DNA of 64,000 nt from Chamaecrista fasciculata (taxonomy: Eukaryota; Streptophyta; Magnoliopsida; Fabales; Fabaceae). The notes below the pieces were generated by a model. It was given only the letters and a program-made list of their open reading frames with translations, did no database searches and was not told the DNA's origin. The translations under genes were made by a program, and so were the position numbers. The stretch lies in NCBI GenBank assembly GCA_003254925.1, contig QANZ01011517.1:2199-66198 (forward strand), in the 5' to 3' direction. This document shows, one piece after another, positions 1 through 11,199 of the stretch. Each line of letters opens with the position of its first letter. Positions within the stretch are counted from its first letter, which is position 1.

Positions 1-969
1 ATTGTTGGGATATAACAAATTAGTTATAACTATCTAAGAGTTAGTTAGTTATTTTAATTTATTAAATTCCCACAAAAATTGGGGAGGTTGGCGCATGGAG
101 GAGGAGAGAGATTTGGAAAGATTTGATCTTCCAAATTGATTCCCCAAGATTGCATTTTGATTCCTATTTTAAATATTATGGTAATATTTTAAATTGGAAA
201 TCAAGTCCTAAAATTATGATATTAAGATATCATAATATTATAATTTGATAATTATATGATTTTAGGTCTAACCAAAATTATAATTATCAAAGTCCCCAAA
301 CCCTATAAATAGGAAGCCATAAGTCGAATTACATATGCCTAATTTCTAGAGTGAGAAAATTTCGATTTTGCTCCTACTTTAGAGAGAGAATTCACAAACT
401 TAAGAATTAGATTCTTGAGAGTGAAATCACAAAAGGTGAGAGCCTCATGCACATAAGTGATTCGACTTAGCCTAGTTCTTCTTAGAAGGAAAAATTCGAT
501 TTTTGCCTTTGGTGAGAAGAGAGAGAAAATCGCACCCTAGCTTTCCTAGAGAGAGAAAGTGGCGCAATATTAAGAGTTAATATTGTGAGCCAAGGTTGTG
601 AGAGATCAAGAAGTGTTCTTGATCAAGGCGCCATCAAGTTCTTGGAGATTCAAGAAGAGTTCTTGAATTTAAAGAACACCCGTAGATAAAGGTTCCGGAT
701 TCACTTGAGAAGTGAAGGAGGCTAGCACCTAGGCATCTCCAAACTGTTCGTGTGGATTACCGGCCGAGGGAGGACACGTGACGTGGACTTCTTGGGAAAG
801 CCCTGTTCAACTAAAACGATTGAAACTCTGAGGTATACCACTTAACCAAAAGTTTTAAATTCACCTAGCGGATCCGTTCGGGAATTCTTGGACCTGGGCG
901 TTTATTGTTTCTTTAAATTTTTAAATTTTACATGCTTCCGCTGCCTTAGGCGCCCTCGAATTCCCAACA
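1..969 (+). repeat. Left LTR, 3' portion
   Basis: Homologous to the last ~940 bases of the 1721-3922 LTR. It ends in ttcccaaca at 969 and passes without a PBS into pol sequence at 970. The true LTR start lies left of the window. Similarity is clear but far from identical, so the pair is old. Confidence 0.75.
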
Positions 970-972
970 CGT

Positions 973-1671
973 ATGAGTGGCATCCCTTATGCTTCGGCAA
1001 TTGGATCCATCATGTATGCCATGCTGTGTACTCGACCAGACGTATCATTTGCCCTAAGCATGACAAGCTGGTTCCAACAAGACCCTGGAGAGGATCATTG
1101 GACCGCTGTCAAAAACATCCTTAAGTACTTGAGAAGAACTAAGGATGAGTTCTTGGTTTACGGTGGAACTGATGAGGAGTTAAGTGTAACTGGTTACACT
1201 GACGCCAGTTTCCAAACCGATCAAGATGACTTTAAATCGCAGTCAGGATTTGTGTTTCTCCTGAACGGTGGCAGCGTGAGTTGGAAGAGTTCCAAACAGA
1301 GCACGATTGCTGATTCTACAACGGAGTCTGAGTACATTGCAGCATCAGATGCAGCGAAGGAGGCTGTATGGATTAGGAAGTTCATCACTGAGCTTGGAGT
1401 GGTTCCGTCCATTGCTGATCCCGTTACCTTATATTGTGACAATAGTGGGGCTATTGCACAAGTTAAGGAGCCCCGGTCCCACCAAAGGACCAAACATATA
1501 CTCAGACGTTATCACCTTGTCAGAGAAATAGCTGATAGAGGAGATATTAAGATATGTAAAGTAGCAGGCGAGGATAATGTTGCCGATCCTCTTACAAAAC
1601 CTCTTGCGAGGGTCGTACATGAACGACATGTAACGTCGATGGGGATTAGACGCATTGATGAATGTACCTAA
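973..1671 (+). pseudogene. Copia pol C-terminal fragment (end of RT plus RNase H)
   Basis: A 232-codon open frame covering only the last part of a Copia polyprotein. It starts in the conserved block just after the RT palm (SIMYAMLCTRPDVSFAL, about residues 12-28). It continues through the RNase H domain: GYTDASF near residue 74, TESEYIAASDAAKEAVW near 117, YCDNSGAIAQVKEP near 152, and the terminal DPLTKPL motif near residue 205. The acidic RNase H residues in these motifs are present and there is no internal stop. It cannot make a working polyprotein, because gag, protease, integrase and most of RT are absent and no promoter-to-frame continuity exists. The ATG at 973 is an internal Met, not a real start. 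The intact frame suggests the deletion is relatively recent or the fragment is short enough to have escaped damage. Confidence 0.85.
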
Positions 1672-1720
1672 GTGTAGGAACGATTTAATTAATGATTGTA
1701 CCCTAGAGCAAGTGGGAGTT

Positions 1721-3922
1721 TGATGGAGATTGTGCCCTAGGGCCAATCATTTTATTTATGTGTTATTTGAACATATGTATTTTTGATTAATTTATAGAGA
1801 TAAATTATGTTGTTATCATATTATTAGCGTGTTTACTATGATAGCGTCCTTGATTAATTATAAGATAATTAATCTAAAACTGTCCCTGGTCGATCATTCA
1901 CGTGGGAACGTAAATGAACTAAGACCAGCATGACCTCGGTGTATAGAGATACATGCACTAGATGCTTCTCGAGAGCCATGGTGCAATTTTGTAAGGGTTA
2001 CAAAATTACTGGACCGACCCGGAGAGTCCTGCATGGGTTTAGTCATAAGCGAGCCTCTCCTGTACACCTGTCACGATAGCCTTAGACCTGAGGTCTTGAC
2101 TATTCCGGCATTGTAGTTGTCAAACTTTGGCCTAGTCCAACGTTACCCGTAGCAGGGTAGCCATACAGGCTAGGTACGGGTTTGGTTGATTACCGTGCAA
2201 AGGAATGTGGTTGACCAAGATGGGATTTTGTCCCTCATTTAAGATGAGAGATATTTAACTGGCGCCCTCGATGAGTCTGTCCAAGAAATGCGTGGCCACG
2301 CTGGGAATTGGGACTAACTCAGGAAATCGAGAAAGTTGTGGTTTGGATTTTGGATGACATTCCCGTGCCTGATCCATGACCAAAATATCGTGAGACAATA
2401 GGAATTATGACAAGGTGGTATTTAGGTTAAATCGTTAAAACGTTAAAGCGATAACTCCCGTGTTTTGGGTAGTTGTGATGGCTTGCTAGAGTCCGCTCAC
2501 AACTTGTGAATCATAAAGATGATTTGCTGCCAACTTCACGTGAGGCCTGCTGGGTCACACATGAGCAGGATCAAGATGCTAATTTTTGGGACACGAATTA
2601 GGGTTAATTCGTGAGTCACTTAGGTGACACAATTTAGGACATAGTTAAATGTCTTAGGACATTAAATCTTGTCTTAAATAAATATCTATGATTGAGGTTT
2701 TAAATTTGTTGGACAAATTTAAATTTAAATTAATTGTTAAATAGTTTTACAATTAAAATATTAGTGAATAAATAAATTAAATAAGTTTCCTAAAAATTAG
2801 GGAATTATTGATTTATTAAATTCACTAAAATTGGGAAATAAAAGGATGAGGGTGGCGCCTCATTATCTTTGTTTTTATTAATAGAAATTGTTTTTATTAA
2901 TTAAATAAAGATAAGATAAATATCTTTTGGAAAAGATATAGGATTTGAATTAAAAGATATTAAGGTAATTCTTTTATTCAAAATTGTTAGGAATTAGTTA
3001 TAACTACCTAAGGAGTTTGGGTTGTTATAAAATTCCTCCAAAAACTCCATGAGAATTTCGCCTACCCCCTTTCTTGGGATGGAAGATTTGATCTTGCATT
3101 TTAGAGTTTGGGTCTAGGCTAAAGTCGATTTTTATATTTAATTATTAAAGTAATATTTAAATTATAAAATCAAAATCTCATGACTCATTCCAACCAATAG
3201 GATTTGAGCAAATTAAGATTTGATCCAAGATTTGATCTAGGATAGGTCAAATTCGAAATTGGGCCTTATTTTTGAATTATAATATTAAGTTTAATATTAT
3301 AAATCAAAAGATATTTTGAGATATCTAAAAGATATCCCATATCTTAGAGATATCCTAATTGGATTAGGATTCCCTAAAACTAGGAATGAGAACACTATAA
3401 ATAGAGGCACTAGGCGCCTATCTCAGAGATAACTCACAACACAGATCAATTCTTGGTCAGACCAAGAATTTCGCCTAGAGCATCTATAGAGAGTGAAAAA
3501 TCGCCTAGTCCTAATATTATGAGAGTGAGTCGATTTTCTTGAAGAAAGAGAATTGGACCTGCACCTGATAATATTAGTACTTCCCAATCAATCTTGATAA
3601 TCAAGAACAGTTCTTGATTATTCAAGAATCATAGATAGAGTTCCCGTATTCACTTGGGAAGAAGTGAAGGAGGCTAGCACCTAGGCATCTGCCAAACTGC
3701 TCGTGTGGATTACTGGTAGAGGAAGGACACTCTGTGGACTTCTCAAATTCGCGAATACGATAAGTCACCGATCAAAACTAGGTAAACATCTTTTCTAATC
3801 TGGTATAAACATAGTTAGTGGATCCTGGAAGGAATCACAGAGTTGGCTTTTAGTTTTAATTACGTTTTAGTCCAAAATTTTTGAATTTCCTTCCGCTGCG
3901 CTCCCTCTGTGATTTCCCAACA
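1721..3922 (+). repeat. Right LTR of the same Copia element, 2.2 kb
   Basis: Begins with TG directly after the purine tract ending at 1718 and ends in CA at 3922. It holds the promoter-like sequence ctataaataga near 3394 and non-coding AT-rich DNA. At 2.2 kb it is long for a Copia LTR, within the range of SIRE/Maximus-like lineages; the lineage is inference. Confidence 0.7.
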
Positions 3923-3930
3923 CCACGGAC

Positions 3931-4257
3931 ATGCTAGAAGCTTTGGCTGTGGAGTTTGGAGTGATGCAGGCTCTTCAATTTGGCTGTCACAGGGTTTTTG
4001 TGGAGACTGATTGTAGCAAGGTGGCCTCTCATCTCAATGATCTTCCACTTGACTTTTCTCCTTTCCACATTGTCATTAAAAACATTTTATGGCTTTGTAA
4101 CCGTTTTCATTCTGTTTCTTTCTCTTGGGTTAGTAGAATGTGTAACTCTGCTGCTCATAACTTAGCCAAGTTTGCATTTTCTTCCCCAGCGTTTAATTTC
4201 TGGATGGATTTTTTGTCTCCTTGTATTGCTTCTGTCGTTGCCTGCGAAAGGCCTTGA
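3931..4257 (+). pseudogene. LINE-derived RNase H-like (RVT_3) domain, 5' truncated, with poly(A) tail
   Basis: A 108-residue frame with the plant RVT_3/RNase H-like pattern: LEALAVEFGVMQAL near the start, then a hydrophobic strand with VETDCSKV (about residues 25-32), then VSFSWVSRMCNSAAHNLAKF (about 72-91). This matches the C-terminal RNase H domain of plant non-LTR retrotransposons. A stop follows at 4255-4257, and about 20 bases later an A-run (4278-4289) resembles a LINE 3' tail. The 5' side is cut by the Copia LTR that ends at 3922. The rest of the LINE would lie left of the LTR element, outside the window. A host RNase H-like gene is the less likely alternative because of the adjacent poly(A). 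Confidence 0.7.
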
Positions 4258-4378
4258 ATGCATTTGCTTTTTCATCAAAAAAAAAAAAGAATTCAAGTTT
4301 AAAATCTTATAAATATAATCAAATTGTTTCTATATGGCCATTCTTTTTTAATAATTAAGACAATTAATTAAGGAGTAC

Positions 4379-5159
4379 ATGATACCTAAGAGGCAAAGGG
4401 CCTTGAGGAAACTAAGTGACACCCACAACATCCTTACTTGGACAAGGTTAAGAATGTTGTGAAGGAAGGGAGGCTCCTCCTCCCTCTTTCCCTTGGGAAT
4501 AGTCATAGGGAGTGATTTGGTAGGATTGAAGTAAAGGCTCTTCGTGCTTGGTCATGATCATTCCAAGTAAGTGAGGTAAGGGCTTGGTCTTTAGTAAATG
4601 CAGTAGTATTCTATTGAGTTCATACCTCTTTCTATTTGCTAGATATTAACGTTACCATCATTAACTTCCTTCATCAATATTGAGATTTACGTTTCATCAT
4701 CCGTAACCTCCCCATAATTGACCATTACGCCTATTAATAATTTCCCCATAAATGGTCATCGTGACCATCTGTAATACCCCTTATAAATGGTCATCATGAC
4801 CATCAATTACCATATACCTGAGCCTTTCCTATAAATACCTTCTCATTTCTCTAGAGAAGGGGACACTGATAGCCAGAAAGTACGTCTAGAGAATTCCAAC
4901 TTACTCTGAGCTCCCTAGAATATAGTTCAATTTACTTAAGTCTTAACTTCTCTTGTCTTGCCAAGTTCTTACTTGGAATGGTTGTGACCAAGCACGAAGA
5001 GGCTTTTACTTCAATCCTACCAAGCCACTCCCTATGATTATTCCCAGGGAAGGAGGGAGGAGAAACCCCCTTCCTTCACAACACTCTTAACTTTGTCCAA
5101 ATAAGGATGTTGCGGATCTACTTAGCTTCCTCAAGACCTTTTACCTCTTGGGTATCATA
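4379..5159. mobile_element. TIR element with ~195-bp arms, 781 bp
   Basis: Bases 4379-4580 and 4967-5159 are an imperfect inverted repeat. The ends read ATGATACC(T/C)AAGAGG, and the inner ends meet at cattccaagtaag / cttacttggaatg. No transposase is present. The 385-bp centre contains repeated ATGGTCAT(C/G) units and a promoter-like sequence (cctataaatacc near 4830). I could not settle a target duplication. Could be a non-autonomous DNA transposon or a foldback formed from two inverted copies of another repeat. Confidence 0.65.
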
Positions 5160-6859
5160 TATTAATTAATAATTAATTGATTATTAAAAAACAACAGCCA
5201 CGTAAGAATACAAATATACGATATAAGTCGTACTTCAAACTAATTAAGCAAAATTTGGAAATCAAAACGGACAAAAAAATTGTCTTCTTTATAGATTATT
5301 GCCTAGATACCTTTTATTAAAATTTTAGAATATTGTTTGTTGAACTGGTAAAAGGTGAGATAACCATATAATGGTGCATGACATCCATATGAATAGTGTG
5401 CATGAGGATGAGTATGATATTTAATGTTCTTTATTCCTTTAAAAGAAAAATATTTTTTTTTTTTCATTTTTAGATATAGAATTGAGCAAGTTTTAAAATC
5501 AATTTATATATCTCAAAACTTAACAAATATTCAAATCTGCTAATCTAGATTCAAGCTTAAAGAAACTTTAAAATAATTATTTTTTTATTAATTTAAATAT
5601 ATTTTTATCAATTATTTTTATTTATGACAATCTAAAATTTTAAAAAAATAGAAATATGAATAGACTATATATATAATAATTTAATTTTTTATCCTTATAT
5701 TTTTATAATCTATTTAAATATTTTAAATTAAACTAAAATAAAATATATTTCAAACTTTTAAACTAAAATGATAGAAAATGTAGATATATTAGATAAAATA
5801 TGTTTAACTCACGATTTAAATGATATGAATAAACATGAGATATTGCAACTGAGTGTATAATTTTAGGTAGGTATATGTAACTTCTCCTCAAATTAATTTA
5901 TTATTTTTAATATTCTTTAATATATGTTATATTTCTATATTATATATTTTTAGTAAATATATAGACGATCAAAATATCAGTATGACCGTATCACAAAATT
6001 GTATAATATAATATAGATAAAGATAAATTATATGAGTGTAGTTTAGTGATTTCTCTTTTGATCTCTTAAATAATAGAAATTTGATTTTCATCATTAAATA
6101 TGGAGAGTATTATGTAACTAACAATTTATCTTGAAAGATTCTTGGTAAAAATTATTCGTTACTACTACCTGGCAATTGATATTTTAATTTAGACAAAAAT
6201 AAATAAATAAATATAGATAATCACATAACATAGGCAATCATGGAGTTTTGAGTTCTGAAAGTGCTTTGTTAAGCAGTTGGGGCTGGTAAAGCATTCGTCC
6301 TAACAATGTTTATTTGCATAGATAATGACATTATTATTATTTATTAAAGGCGTTTAATTCTTAAACAAAAACAACAACAATAAGTTTGTCAACCCACCAC
6401 TCGACATTAGACAAATTATTAATAACAACTTTGCTTTTTGATGTATAATAGAATACAACAAACAAAAGCCAAAGCCTTTTCTTATCAAGTGAAGTCGACT
6501 ATATGGATCAACTGACGCCAACGTGTTCTATTCTTAGTCTCCACCTTATCTTGAATAGTTTTCTTTAGTCTCCACCTTCCTCGTATTATAGGATTTTCTA
6601 TTTATATATAATAGAATAAACTATAACAATTTTATATTTTCGTATTTATGTGTTAATTTAAAATTTTTATAAAAGAGTCATAACCACCATAAAAACAACA
6701 TGGTAAAAGAAATATATAATTATATTAAATATCTTGTCACGAAAGTGGATTATTCAGACCATGATAAACAAGAGAAGTTGATAATGTTTTTATCAGTTAA
6801 AATACGATAAGTCGGAGCTACATGCTACTCTCAACAAGTTTTTTTCCAGTTAAGAACAT
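5160..6859. other. AT-rich intergenic DNA, no gene seen
   Basis: Very AT-rich, with homopolymer runs and stops in all frames. I see no coding, RNA or clear repeat signature apart from short A/T tracts. Confidence 0.5.
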
Positions 6860-6862
6860 TAA

Positions 6863-7425
6863 GGGTCCGTTTGGTATCAATTTAGGTAGGTAAAGGAAAG
6901 AGTTTTACAAGAAAAAAATTGTGAGGGAAAGAAAAAGTAGTTGAGAGAATGTAAAGTAGATAAAGATTGAAAGTGTTTGGTATAAAAAGGTATGGGAGGG
7001 AAAGTAAAATAAATATAGAAAGAAAATGACAAAAATGCCCTTCCCACAATCACCACAAGGCCACCGCCGCCGCCGTACACCGCCATCCACAGCCACCGTC
7101 GCCGCCGCCCTCCACTGTCGCCGCCGTCCACAGCCACCGTCGTCGCCACCGTCGCCGTCGTCTGCTGCTGCCGGCTTGTTTCATCAAGGAGGAAGAAGAT
7201 GGGATGGGAGTGAGAGGGGCAAATTAGGAATTCTACCATAATTCCCTAGGTAAACTTGGATTACATTAGAAATATGAAGTAAAGAAAAATGACCTATGTA
7301 ATGTAAATGCCTTTACATTGTAATCCACTTTACATAGTTCAAGTTGCCATACCAAACAGCTGAAAGTATTGGAATCTGGGCCCAATTACATTGTAAAGGC
7401 CTTTGCAAGCCTACCAAACGAACCC
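6863..7425. mobile_element. PIF/Harbinger (Tourist-type) MITE, 563 bp
   Basis: Ends are GGGTCCGTTTGGTA and, inverted, GGGTTCGTTTGGTA, flanked on both sides by TAA (6860-6862 and 7426-7428). A 3-bp TAA/TTA duplication with GGG(T/C)C termini is the Tourist pattern. Sub-terminal sequence is also inverted (ggtaaaggaaagagttt...). The centre (7060-7170) is a GC-rich CCG/GTCGCC run that creates long frames on both strands by composition alone. No transposase. Confidence 0.75.
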
Positions 7426-7436
7426 TAAATGAGGTC

Positions 7437-7925
7437 AAATCAAACTACAAAGTAGTTTTGGGATAATGTTTTTTATAATTTCTTACTTGTTGGTCACAAC
7501 CCCTGTTTTGAGCCTGATTTAATCTCATTTGACGCTTTCAACTGGGTGAAAAATAACTCGTTAAGAGTAACTTGTAGCTCTAAATTGATCGTATTTTTTG
7601 AAACAAGAAATTAAAGATATGATCAATTTTGCTTATTTCACTACGAAACGAGTGTTTTACTTTAATTTCGGAACCCAATTTGACATTATTTGTTGAGAAC
7701 TTCAACATAATAGAGAAATAAAATACTAATCAAAAGCAACAGATAGCTTTGGACCAGTCACATTTGAAATTGAAACGAGAGAGATATGATCATATTTAGT
7801 TGGTTGGGACCAAAATGAAACTAAATGACAATATTTAGGACCAATTTGAATATTTTCAAACATTTAGTACCAAAAAAAACTTAAGAACAAACATTTAGGA
7901 CCATTTAAACATTTGAGCAATCTAC
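7437..7925. repeat. Dispersed repeat family C, degenerate copy
   Basis: Shares phrases such as actgggt(g/a)(a)a, gagtaactcgt, gtagctct and gagagatatgatcat with copies near 32.2 kb, 39.2-39.7 kb, 60.6 kb and 63.4-63.9 kb. The 63.4-kb copy shows it is an inverted-repeat element with GGTCAAAA ends. Non-coding. Confidence 0.55.
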
Positions 7926-8605
7926 TATTACATAATACAGTATAGATATTTACATAATGACTTCAATTTTGTTGAAATTTGTAATGATTGTTTAGTTTTT
8001 CTTTTTAGATTCTCATAATTATTTGGTATTTGCTTTTGCATGCATGTGATTAATATTATAGAGAAGTCAAATTATTAGTGTGTGTGCCCCATATTATTAA
8101 TGATTCATGGACCTTGATTATGCCTACTGCATGCATTGAATTATAATAGAAAGATTCTCACTTTAATCTACCAATAGTTTTCAAAGTTAGTTGGGCTGCT
8201 TTGCACACTACTAATCATTCTCATTAACCACTGTCGTCCTATGACAAAAGATGAAGATAGATTCAACTATTTGACAGGTTTGACAAATGCAGGCATGGGT
8301 CATTTGATTAGATTATTGGAAAAAAAATTACTTTCATATATATATATAGGAAGCGGATCTGGCACGTTCTGTATCCATAGGCATATATATATATAATACT
8401 CTAGGTAACTCAAAATATGAGGTCAGTTTCAGTTGTACCTCTAACATATTTTGGATCAATTATACCCTAAGTTTTTTTTTTGTGTCAATTATACCCCTAA
8501 TTTGGGAATACAACTGACTTAAATAATTAGTCATACAAAAAAAACTTGATAGGGCAACTGAAACTGAAACTGATCTCATACTTTAGAAGTACTCTCTTTT
8601 TGATA
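7926..8605. other. Intergenic; contains a decayed foldback element
   Basis: Mostly AT-rich. Bases ~8420-8575 hold opposed phrases (gtcagtttcagttgtacc and, inverted, gggcaactgaaactgaaact), indicating a small decayed foldback. A TA microsatellite lies at 8338-8347. The last bases, ctctc, are the target duplication of the next element. Confidence 0.45.
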
Positions 8606-8610
8606 CTCTC

Positions 8611-9076
8611 TGTTAGGATATGGGTCCACCCTTGATGGATTGGACCCATTCAAATCCATGATCCTAAATAATAATAACTATTATTATTATTTGTTATTTA
8701 TTAATTAATTTAATTAATTAAATATTATGTCAGACAAGGATCATGGGGTGTGGGGAGTTATCTTGTGTGAGTGGGATAATAATAAAAATAATTATTATTT
8801 TCTAAACCCCCACATTTTGAGGAAGGCAGTTCCAAGTGAGTGAGAATTGCATCAACAAAAGTGGATGAAGCGCACGTCTCATTTTTTGGTGGTGAAAAAG
8901 TGAGGTTCTGAGAAATTGAGTCTGTGGCTTTCATTCTTGCTTCATCTCTGGTGTCTCTCCCAGTCAGTGTGCTTTTGCTGTGTAGACCGTTCATACGGGG
9001 ATCCGAGTTCGAGTTTGTGACCGGGTCTTCGCGTGGGTATTTGGATCCGACATCCAAGTACGCCCGAAACCTTTCA
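8611..9076 (+). repeat. 5' LTR of the Copia element
   Basis: 466 bp, TG...CA. It has a TAATAATAA-rich U3 and no obvious coding sequence. It differs from the 3' LTR by cat/cgt near 8993, caag/cagg near 9056 and one extra 3-bp TAA-type unit near 8780. Confidence 0.92.
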
Positions 9077-9077
9077 G

Positions 9078-9089
9078 TGGTATCAGAGC
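9078..9089 (+). other. Primer-binding site (tRNA-Met initiator)
   Basis: TGGTATCAGAGC one base after the 5' LTR end; complementary to the 3' end of plant initiator tRNA-Met, as in most plant LTR elements. Confidence 0.9.
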
Positions 9090-11199
9090 GCTAGGTTGCG
9101 TTTTTCGTTGTTTGTATGTGGTTACCATGTTTTTTTTCCTTTCTTGGATATCATGTATGGTAGCCATGGTTGGTTGTTCTTCACATGTTTTTTAGTTTTC
9201 ATGTTTATTGTTTTGTTTTTGTTTTACTGTGTTGCTCCCATATATGTGTTAAAATTCCAGAATCATGACCAGAATTTTGATTCTCAATACATATTGTGGG
9301 ACGGTTCGTAGAGTAGTTATCGTTTTTTTTAATTATATGTATATGTGGGGAAATTTTCGAGTTCTGAAAAGTATGTTTTTAGACTCTGAAAATTATACCA
9401 ATGCGTAGAGCACGAAAAAATAAAAATTTTGATATAAAATTTGCGCAAAACGGAGTTCGGATGAGAAAGTTATGGCTCTGGGAAGCTTGTGGGACGGATC
9501 TGATATTTCTGCACAGTGCTGGAGGTTGAAGACAACCCAAAACGGCGTCGTTTAGCCGGATAAAAAAAAAAAAACTGTGAACCGGACCGGTTTGGTTCAG
9601 TTAGACCGAACCGGTCTAGGCCCAATAATTATAAAAAAAAAAAAAGACAGATTAATTATATAAATTAATTAATTGGGCATATAATGCCACGTGGCGAGTG
9701 AGGCCACATGGCACCTCGGTGAGGCGCGTGAACAGCACCAATGAGAAGCCGACGGCGAGTGGAATCTGTCATGGTGGCGCGTGTCGCCAACAGAGCAGGA
9801 GAAGGCGGCGCGTGGCGTACACTCGCCAGTGTTGCAAGTGGGAAATGCAATTTTTTCGATTTTTCTGCTGTTTCTGCCTTCTCGAGGCGCGTGAGAGCGC
9901 GTGCGGTGTCCGATGAGGGTGCCGTTTGTCTCTAAAAATCTGTAAATTCGAGATCTTCAATTTGATATATCATATGATGTATTTTGAAGATGTTTCGGGT
10001 CTGTTTAGTGATTTTTTGTGAAGTACTTATTTTCTTTTTAATTCTTTTATGTAAAAAGAAATAAAGAAAATTTGTGTCTTTATAAAAAAATAATGTTATT
10101 TTTTTTTCTATGTTACAAGGAGGCAAGAGGCTTCAAGTAACAATGAAATCACTAAATATAATACATTAGAATTTTTCGTTTTGAGACGGTAAAATTCACG
10201 AAAATGTATCTCTTGATGAGAATCTTGAGGAAGACCCAAATAGAAGATCCGATGAGGAATTAGAGAAAATATCAAGGAGGATCAGAGGATCCAAAGGTAG
10301 ACCTTGACGAGGATCATCATCAAAATGGGCCTTATGAGATGATGATTTCTAGCCCAACGTTTTTTGACATAATTTCCCTAGGACGCCCTAGAGTTGGAGT
10401 TGGAGTTGGATTTTGTTTTTCAAGGTTCGTGAACTCTCTCAAACGAAGTGGAGAACGTAGAGGAAGGAGAAGAAGAAGACCATCTACTCACTCCGACTCG
10501 GGCTGTGAAACTTTTGATGCATAAGATTTAGCATTTTTTTTATGTCAAAACTAAGGTTGTTGATAGCATAAAATTGTGAATAAAATATTTCTTAGATTGG
10601 ACCATTAAATTGGTTGCCTTTCTAACATGAAAACACCAAAACCTAGGAAAACAAGGGACTTTGCGATAGATTATTTTCATAATCATGTTTATTGATATGT
10701 ATGGTGTTTGTGGTTCCCTTCTTTTTCCTAGCTTTAACATTTGATGTGATAAATGTTTGCTATGTATTGTATGTTGTATACATTTTATATGCTTATTTGA
10801 ATTAAGTATATATATGTGAGCTTTAATTATTATTTGTTAATAATTGAAGTATGTTTCTCATAAGTGGGAGCTTTTAGAAGATGTGTCTTCTAAGAGTCAA
10901 TTAATTAATAATTATTAAAAACACTCATATAAATTTTTGATAGTGCATAATGTTCGTTGCTTGTATCTGTGTGATGGGAGGTACAAACGTATACTCCTGA
11001 TCATGGGTCTTACGATGACATTATTTACTGATTGAGAATAATATGAGTGTATGACATTGTATACCTAGTTGTGCTATATAACAAAAATGTTCTATGGTAA
11101 GTTTCTCTTTGAGAAAGAGAACATAGAGTTAGGTGGGATCAGTTTGTCACAAAACTGATTATACAAACCTAGAACATTATTGCTAATTTAATTGTAGGG
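9090..11199 (+). other. Long non-coding leader of the Copia element
   Basis: 2.1 kb between PBS and the first gag-like sequence. It is GC-rich around 9680-9930 (repeated GGCGCGTG phrases) and AT-rich elsewhere. Short open frames occur on both strands but none shows a recognisable domain. An unusually long leader; part could be captured or nested DNA. Confidence 0.5.

Larger units (their letters stand above)
1..3922 (+). mobile_element. Rearranged Ty1/Copia LTR retrotransposon, cut by the window edge
   Basis: Two related terminal blocks flank a short coding piece. Bases 1-969 match about 2985-3922 along their length; both share a stretch beginning gaagtgaaggaggctagcac and both end in CCCAACA. 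Between them lies only the RNase H end of pol (973-1671) and a purine tract, agtgggag, at 1711-1718. No primer-binding site, gag, protease or integrase follows the left LTR, so everything from the PBS to mid-RT has been lost. The right LTR end at 3922 abuts a LINE RNase H-like sequence, so the element appears to have landed in that LINE. The left flank is outside the window, so the target duplication cannot be checked. Confidence 0.8.

Noticed and set aside
6877..7241. Opposed 71-120 aa frames near 7.0 kb
   Set aside because: Product of the GC-rich triplet run inside a Harbinger MITE; no domain.
9665..9960. Cluster of 60-70 aa frames on both strands
   Set aside because: GC-rich leader of the Copia element; no conserved motif and no long frame.
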